In this document: positions 46,405 to 50,428 of the stretch, in pieces
How positions within the stretch are numbered: the stretch's first letter is position 1
Layout of the letters: each line of letters begins with the position of its first letter
Translations under genes and position numbers: made by a program
Notes under the pieces: model-generated
Database searches by the model: none
What the model saw: only the letters and a program-made list of their open reading frames with translations
What the model was told of the DNA's origin: nothing
From: Cyanocohniella sp. LLY
Lineage (GTDB): Bacteria; Cyanobacteriota; Cyanobacteriia; Cyanobacteriales; Nostocaceae
Direction of reading: 5' to 3'
DNA: 50,428 bases
Assembly (NCBI GenBank): GCA_022241785.1
Contig: JAKOMP010000040.1
Location: forward strand, 1-50,428

Positions 46405-46706
46405 AGACAAAGCCATTTGATGAAATTCGCAAAAAAATGACACCTGAACAACAAGCAGAAAGTGAAATGCAAGCAAATCTAGCGTTGCTAAAATTAACAC
46501 TTTCTGAATTGAGAGAATCCCTTGGACATACTCAAAGCGATGTGGCGAAGAATATGGGAGTGGTACAATCGGCACTTTCCAAAATTGAGCATCAGGAGGA
46601 TATTCAGATATCTACACTCTCACGATATATCAAATCTCTTGGCGGAAGTTTGACAATCGTTGCTCGTTTTCCTGATCAAGAGGTTGTAATTTCTCAGTTT
46701 GATTGA
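46401..46706 (+). CDS. XRE-family antitoxin (HigA-like)
   Basis: The 101-residue protein contains a helix-turn-helix of the XRE/Cro type (SELRESLGHTQSDVAKNMGVVQSALSKIE, about 36-64). A C-terminal strand region (SLGGSLTIVARFPDQE) can pair with the toxin. It overlaps the toxin gene by four bases and probably represses its own promoter upstream of 46045. The promoter area carries two HIP1 sites. Confidence 0.85.
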   Translation: MKTKPFDEIRKKMTPEQQAESEMQANLALLKLTLSELRESLGHTQSDVAKNMGVVQSALSKIEHQEDIQISTLSRYIKSLGGSLTIVARFPDQEVVISQFD

Positions 46707-46754
46707 CAAGGTTAGCGTTGTTAAGGGTTACTATAATTAATCCCCACCCAATAA

Positions 46755-48845
46755 CTAATTTGATGCTGACTGATAGCTTTCTTGATAAATGATTTCCTGG
46801 AACTGAATCATATCTTTTTGTGGATCAGAGTGACTAACTTTCACTAAAATTTGTTCGCCTAAAGTGACCGTACGTTTAAAAAACATCGGCAATTGTAAAC
46901 CCAAATCTTCTAACAAAATTAGTGCCAAGTTGCTGTCTTCTCTCAACCACATTAAGACTGTTACAGACCAAACTTGATCTGGATGCCGACGCAAATATTC
47001 TAAAGCATAATATCTATTAGTTTGCCGTTCAACCATTGTCACTTCTTGGGTGGTAGAGGTGACTGTCATCATCACTTCTTTGAGTTGTTCGGCTGAGAAG
47101 GGCGGAGCTTCACCCCGTAAGTGGGCTTTTAACTGAAAGTGAGTGAGTAAGTCACTATAACGACGAATCGGTGAAGTTGCTTGAGTGTATGTATTTAAAC
47201 CCAAACCAGCATGGCGCAAGGGTGTGATACTCATTTCACTCTTGGGCATACAACGACGCATGGCGCAGGCGCGGACAAATCCTGCGGGTAGTAAGATTAA
47301 TTCTTCCTCCGGGGGTAATTCTGGCTGTGGTTGACCACGAAAGGGCAAAGGTATGTTATGAGCTTGACCATAACGGGCAGCTACTTCGCCGGCTAAAATC
47401 ATCATTTCTGCTACCAATTGCCGCGATGAGGAATCATCTAAAATATCAATGTCAATTTCGTCGCCTTTGACTTTGATCATCGCCTCTGGCATATTGATGC
47501 TGATGGCTCCTTGATTATATCGCCAAGATTTACGACGCTTGGCCCAGTTAGCGATCGCCTCAATTTCTGGTTCTGCTTCTACGCCTAATTCCAACATCTC
47601 ATCGACATCTTCGTAGGTGAGGCGATAAGTTGGTTTAATCAAACTGGGATGAATGCAGTAATCTTCTACAGCCCCGGTTTCATCTAAAATCACCCCGAAG
47701 CTTAAGGCGCAACAAACCCTTCCCTGCACCAAACTCATGGGGCCTGTAGCTAATATCTCTGGGAACATGGGAATCATTCCCGTGGGCAAATAAACTGTAC
47801 TTCCCCGCTTTCTCGCTTCTAAATCTAACTCATCTTCTGGTACTAACCACCGGGTGGGATCTGCAATATGTACCCACAGTTGTTCTCGCCCATCTGGAAG
47901 TAATTCCCAACTTAAACCATCGTCAATTTCTGTCGTACTCTCATCATCAATTGTATAGACCTTCAGGTGAGACAAATCTAGGCGATTTGTATCTGAATCA
48001 GTTGGGGGAAAATCCAAACGCTGTTGCGCCACTTCTAATACCTTGTGAGGAAACTGAACCGAAATTCCAGAACGACGCAGGAACAAGTTTTCATGGGTAT
48101 CCCACCAACCCAAGTCTATTAATAGTTGAAAGGCTCCTTGGGGAGTTGCGGGACGCCCCAGCATATTCATAGTTTCTAAAACTGGTGCTGGTGGAGGATA
48201 GGCTCGGGCCAGGTTGTCATAACTAACTCCCATGCGGATGATATCTGCTAGTAGTGAGGCGTATTTTTCCAGTGCTTCTAATCGCTGGCGATCGTGGCGC
48301 TGCCAATCTACGGCTTCACTTTGGAGTGCTTGTTCTACACGAGCCAAAAATTCCTGCTGTCCCCTAGCTTTGAGCCCCTCTACTTCTATTTGGTGTTTGC
48401 GTTCTGCCACCTGGGCCGCTGTTCGCGGTTCATAAGCTTCACTTTTTTGTTTGAAATAGAGCTTGTCTTCTGACAACAAGCAATGGGCGGCATAACACGG
48501 CGCTGCATCTGATTCTGAAAACAGCAGGTTTGCCATTTGGGCTGGTGTGACTGTTTCGCCATCTTCAACCAGCAATTCCCAAGCTACTTCTAGACTAGAG
48601 GGATCTAAATAAGGTTTAACCTGCTCCTGAAAACTGGCAATGTCAGATTGCTTGTAGGTTTGTCCGTTAACTGTATAAGTAATTTGTCTAGGCGCGAGGC
48701 TGTGGGATTGACTGCGTTCATCTACCACCAACCAGCGGGTTTTGCCGTCCGGGCGATCTACTACACCCAGACGGCGATCGCCTTGAACCCTAAATTCAAC
48801 TAGCGTCCCCTTATCCACAACTCTCGCAATTATTTTGGTGAACAA
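46755..48845 (-). CDS. rnr: RNase II/R family exoribonuclease
   Basis: The 696-residue protein has the RNB catalytic domain. Acidic residues are in KVYTIDDESTTEIDDGLSWE, followed by HIADPTRWLVPEDELDLEARKRGSTVYLP and the basic end QATSPIRRYSDLLTHFQLKAHL. The N-terminal region carries small beta-barrel domains (FRVQGDRRLGVVDRPDGK), and an S1-like end follows. It degrades mRNA and structured RNA from the 3' end. It is encoded just after rpsR-rpmG on the same strand, as in other cyanobacteria. Confidence 0.88.
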   Translation of the reverse strand: MFTKIIARVVDKGTLVEFRVQGDRRLGVVDRPDGKTRWLVVDERSQSHSLAPRQITYTVNGQTYKQSDIASFQEQVKPYLDPSSLEVAWELLVEDGETVTPAQMANLLFSESDAAPCYAAHCLLSEDKLYFKQKSEAYEPRTAAQVAERKHQIEVEGLKARGQQEFLARVEQALQSEAVDWQRHDRQRLEALEKYASLLADIIRMGVSYDNLARAYPPPAPVLETMNMLGRPATPQGAFQLLIDLGWWDTHENLFLRRSGISVQFPHKVLEVAQQRLDFPPTDSDTNRLDLSHLKVYTIDDESTTEIDDGLSWELLPDGREQLWVHIADPTRWLVPEDELDLEARKRGSTVYLPTGMIPMFPEILATGPMSLVQGRVCCALSFGVILDETGAVEDYCIHPSLIKPTYRLTYEDVDEMLELGVEAEPEIEAIANWAKRRKSWRYNQGAISINMPEAMIKVKGDEIDIDILDDSSSRQLVAEMMILAGEVAARYGQAHNIPLPFRGQPQPELPPEEELILLPAGFVRACAMRRCMPKSEMSITPLRHAGLGLNTYTQATSPIRRYSDLLTHFQLKAHLRGEAPPFSAEQLKEVMMTVTSTTQEVTMVERQTNRYYALEYLRRHPDQVWSVTVLMWLREDSNLALILLEDLGLQLPMFFKRTVTLGEQILVKVSHSDPQKDMIQFQEIIYQESYQSASN

Positions 48846-48913
48846 TTTAAATACTGGAAGTTCTGAGTTAAGAGTTTTGATTCATAACTCATCACTCATA
48901 ACTCATGACTTTT

Positions 48914-49129
48914 TTAAGCTTCCGCATTGATAAATGGCAATAAAGCCACAATCCGCGCACGTTTAATGGCTAATGTCAATTCTCTTTGTTGCTTACATGT
49001 AAGCCCAGTAATCCGACGTGGTAATATTTTACCCCGCTCGGTGATAAACTTACGCAACAAATCAACATCTTTATAATCTATAGGCTCTCCTGGCTTAATG
49101 GGAGACAGGCGACGACGATAATAACTCAT
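48914..49129 (-). CDS. rpsR: 30S ribosomal protein S18
   Basis: The 71-residue basic protein contains the S18 segments [27 protein letters not shown] and [22 protein letters not shown]18 binds with S6 in the 30S platform. The gene starts two bases after the rpmG stop, so the two share a transcript. The rnr gene follows. Confidence 0.95.
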   Translation of the reverse strand: MSYYRRRLSPIKPGEPIDYKDVDLLRKFITERGKILPRRITGLTCKQQRELTLAIKRARIVALLPFINAEA

Positions 49130-49131
49130 CC

Positions 49132-49326
49132 TTACTTAATTTCCTTGTGAACAGTGTGTTTGTTGCAATGGGTACAGAACTTTTTCAGTTCCAAACGGTT
49201 TGTCGTGTTGCGACGGTTCTTTCTGGTGGTATAACGTGATACACCAGGAGAACGCTTGTCTGGGTTAGTACGACACTCAGTACATTCTAGTGTCACTATT
49301 ATGCGGACACCTTTACTCTTAGCCAT
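49132..49326 (-). CDS. rpmG: 50S ribosomal protein L33
   Basis: The 64-residue protein has the L33 features [34 protein letters not shown] and the C-terminal [11 protein letters not shown]. The four cysteines (CTEC and C..C near the end) form a zinc-binding set, so this is the zinc-containing form. It heads the rpmG-rpsR-rnr unit. Confidence 0.95.
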   Translation of the reverse strand: MAKSKGVRIIVTLECTECRTNPDKRSPGVSRYTTRKNRRNTTNRLELKKFCTHCNKHTVHKEIK

Positions 49327-49369
49327 AATCTTACAAACAGTAAAGCCTGAGGAGAATTAACACAAATTA

Positions 49370-49927
49370 CTATCTTCTCACACTACGCACCAATTTATCA
49401 ACTAATCGCTTAATTTTTATATCTAGCGAATAGCCGCGACGCGAAGAAACGATAAAAGTTCCCGCATAGCGGTCATGCAAAGCTTGCCGCATTTGGGTAT
49501 TAGATAAAGCAGCGCCACAGTCAATAGCCAGGGGAAGTAATAGCAGTATAGCTGTGGGGTTAGCTCTGATGTTGCTTAAGGCAATTGACACCAAAAGCGC
49601 ACCAAAGCCAATTATAGCCTCTCGCTGGAGTAGCGATCGCAAGGTAGGAATTCTGCCTGATATTTGTCCATCGTTGACTTCGAGAATCTTCAAATCAAAG
49701 GCCCAACGCCCGATACTTTGCCCTTGATTGTTGTAAACTATCACCACCCGAAAAATCACCCAGCAAAAAAGAAAAACTAAAATTTGCACAAACTGGATGC
49801 CGAGTTGATCACCACCCAAGATAGAACTGATTAACCAAGCACCCAGAAAATCCAGTCCTAGTGCCATTCCTCTGCGTCCAATCTCAGCTTTAGGATAGTG
49901 TACTTGTGGGACTCGTTCTATAGTCAT
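49370..49927 (-). CDS. RDD-family membrane protein
   Basis: The 185-residue protein fits the RDD family, with an Arg/Asp pair in helix 1 (RRGMALGLDFLGAWL) and a later Arg/Asp region (GRWAFDLKIL). Three to four membrane helices follow. Family members are of uncertain function, often linked to ion transport or stress. It lies upstream of rpmG on the same strand, 43 bases away. Confidence 0.85.
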   Translation of the reverse strand: MTIERVPQVHYPKAEIGRRGMALGLDFLGAWLISSILGGDQLGIQFVQILVFLFCWVIFRVVIVYNNQGQSIGRWAFDLKILEVNDGQISGRIPTLRSLLQREAIIGFGALLVSIALSNIRANPTAILLLLPLAIDCGAALSNTQMRQALHDRYAGTFIVSSRRGYSLDIKIKRLVDKLVRSVRR

Positions 49928-50020
49928 ACAAAATAGGCATTATTTAAAAAGAGGTTGGCACATGATTATTACTGCTTTCAATATTAATGTGTGAATCAAC
50001 GAAAGTTAAATAGCTAAATT

Positions 50021-50187
50021 AACGTGAGTCTCCAACGGAGGCGCACCTGAGGGAAGGGCGAAAGAAAATTGCGTTTTCTTAGGAGTTCGATAAGTCTTTT
50101 TTGACCTCTCCCCCAACCCCTCTCCGACGCGGAGAGGGGAGTAACAAGCTGATTATTTCGTACTAAATGAGATATTTTTTGCCCCTT
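50021..50187. repeat. Interspersed palindromic repeat truncated by the insertion sequence
   Basis: The region begins with ACGTGAGT (50022-50029), the same end as the element at 30902. It also has CTCTCCGACGCGGAGAGG (a perfect palindrome) and TTTTTTGCCCCTTC before the IS boundary at 50188. The second half of the repeat is missing, as expected if the IS inserted inside it. Confidence 0.65.
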
Positions 50188-50428
50188 CTATCCATTAGTC
50201 ACATCTTTCTTAACAAAGCCGAAAGCCATTTATAGGAGTAATTTCACGTTGATAATTCCTAGCTGGGGTTGACAGAGCGAGAAAAATATGTAGGGTGGGG
50301 GGAGATGGATTGTTGTTGACATACCCTTGGGGATTTTGTTGATTTGGCTAATGGGTTTGCTGGACTAATTTCCAAGTAGCAGCGATATCATGTAATCGTC
50401 GCAATCCACGCCAAATAGTCTTAACTCC
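50188..50428 (-). mobile_element. Insertion sequence, 3' end (right copy, inverted)
   Basis: Positions 50188-50379 are the inverted repeat of 1-192, and the element continues to the window edge. It carries the transposase C-terminal region on the minus strand. The two copies are about 50 kb apart in opposite orientation. Confidence 0.85.
50348..50428 (-). CDS. Transposase, C-terminal 26 residues (partial)
   Basis: The frame reads GVKTIWRGLRRLHDIAAT followed by the same end as the left copy, then TAG (50348-50350). The pattern WRGLRRLHDI near the C-terminus resembles IS4/ISAs1-like transposases. The rest lies outside the window. Confidence 0.6.
   Translation of the reverse strand, partial: GVKTIWRGLRRLHDIAATWKLVQQTH

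Overview
The window reads as chromosomal DNA of a filamentous, probably heterocyst-forming cyanobacterium of the Nostoc/Anabaena/Trichormus group. The evidence is many copies of the HIP1 octamer GCGATCGC, photosynthesis genes (petG, a cytochrome cM, psbQ, the carotenoid pair crtP-crtB, hemJ), the rbp-rpsU pair, heptamer short tandem repeats of the CTAGCCC type, and several short palindromic interspersed repeat families typical of these genomes. No rRNA, CRISPR array or prophage was seen. One tRNA gene, tRNA-Ser(GCT), is present.

Layout. Both window edges lie inside two copies of one insertion sequence in opposite orientation (1-192 and 50188-50428), each cut by the window edge. From 0.3 to 5 kb: a DUF3370 protein, a shortened pyroglutamyl-peptidase-like protein, hisH, rsmD with a truncated PIN-toxin fragment overlapping its end, and the divergent petG/cytM pair. 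From 5 to 7.3 kb: an ACT-domain malic enzyme, an interspersed-repeat block and a DCC-family thiol oxidoreductase. From 7.3 to 11.9 kb: an AT-rich, partly decayed stretch with gene fragments, a Coq4-like protein, a sensor histidine kinase and a long gene-free interval. From 11.9 to 17.4 kb: psbQ, a TPM/zinc-ribbon membrane protein followed by LemA, an FAD oxidoreductase, an alpha/beta-hydrolase-fold protein without its nucleophile, and hemJ. From 17.9 to 21.1 kb: a polar amino acid ABC transporter (ATPase plus a fused binding-protein/permease), then rbp-rpsU.

The interval 21.5-24.2 kb is a small conflict island between rpsU and mfd. It holds an UPF0175 protein, a TIR-GUN4 gene interrupted by one in-frame TGA, a VapBC-like pair and a Phd/Doc-like pair. 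It is followed by mfd, which carries an in-frame insertion of an interspersed repeat. From 28 to 34 kb: a CNNM/CorC-type membrane protein, an aldo/keto reductase, an HtrA-type protease, a His-rich CsoR/InrS-type metal sensor and a family 3 glycosidase. From 34.7 to 37.8 kb: a 2OG-Fe(II) oxygenase, a methyltransferase and a family 2 glycosyltransferase, possibly a glycan or secondary-metabolite group. From 38 to 42 kb: crtP-crtB, tRNA-Ser and a neutral amino acid binding lipoprotein (natB-like). From 42 to 50 kb: two cyanobacterial unknowns, a B12-binding radical SAM enzyme, a HigBA-like pair, rnr-rpsR-rpmG and an RDD protein.

How the genes fit together. Likely co-transcribed units are TPM-lemA, the ABC transporter pair, rbp-rpsU, the toxin-antitoxin pairs, crtP-crtB, and rpmG-rpsR-rnr. 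The points most worth a second look are the TIR-GUN4 gene with its single stop, the Coq4-like protein with an intact HDxxH-x11-E motif, the repeat-derived peptide in Mfd, the hydrolase without a nucleophile, and the inverted IS copies about 50 kb apart.
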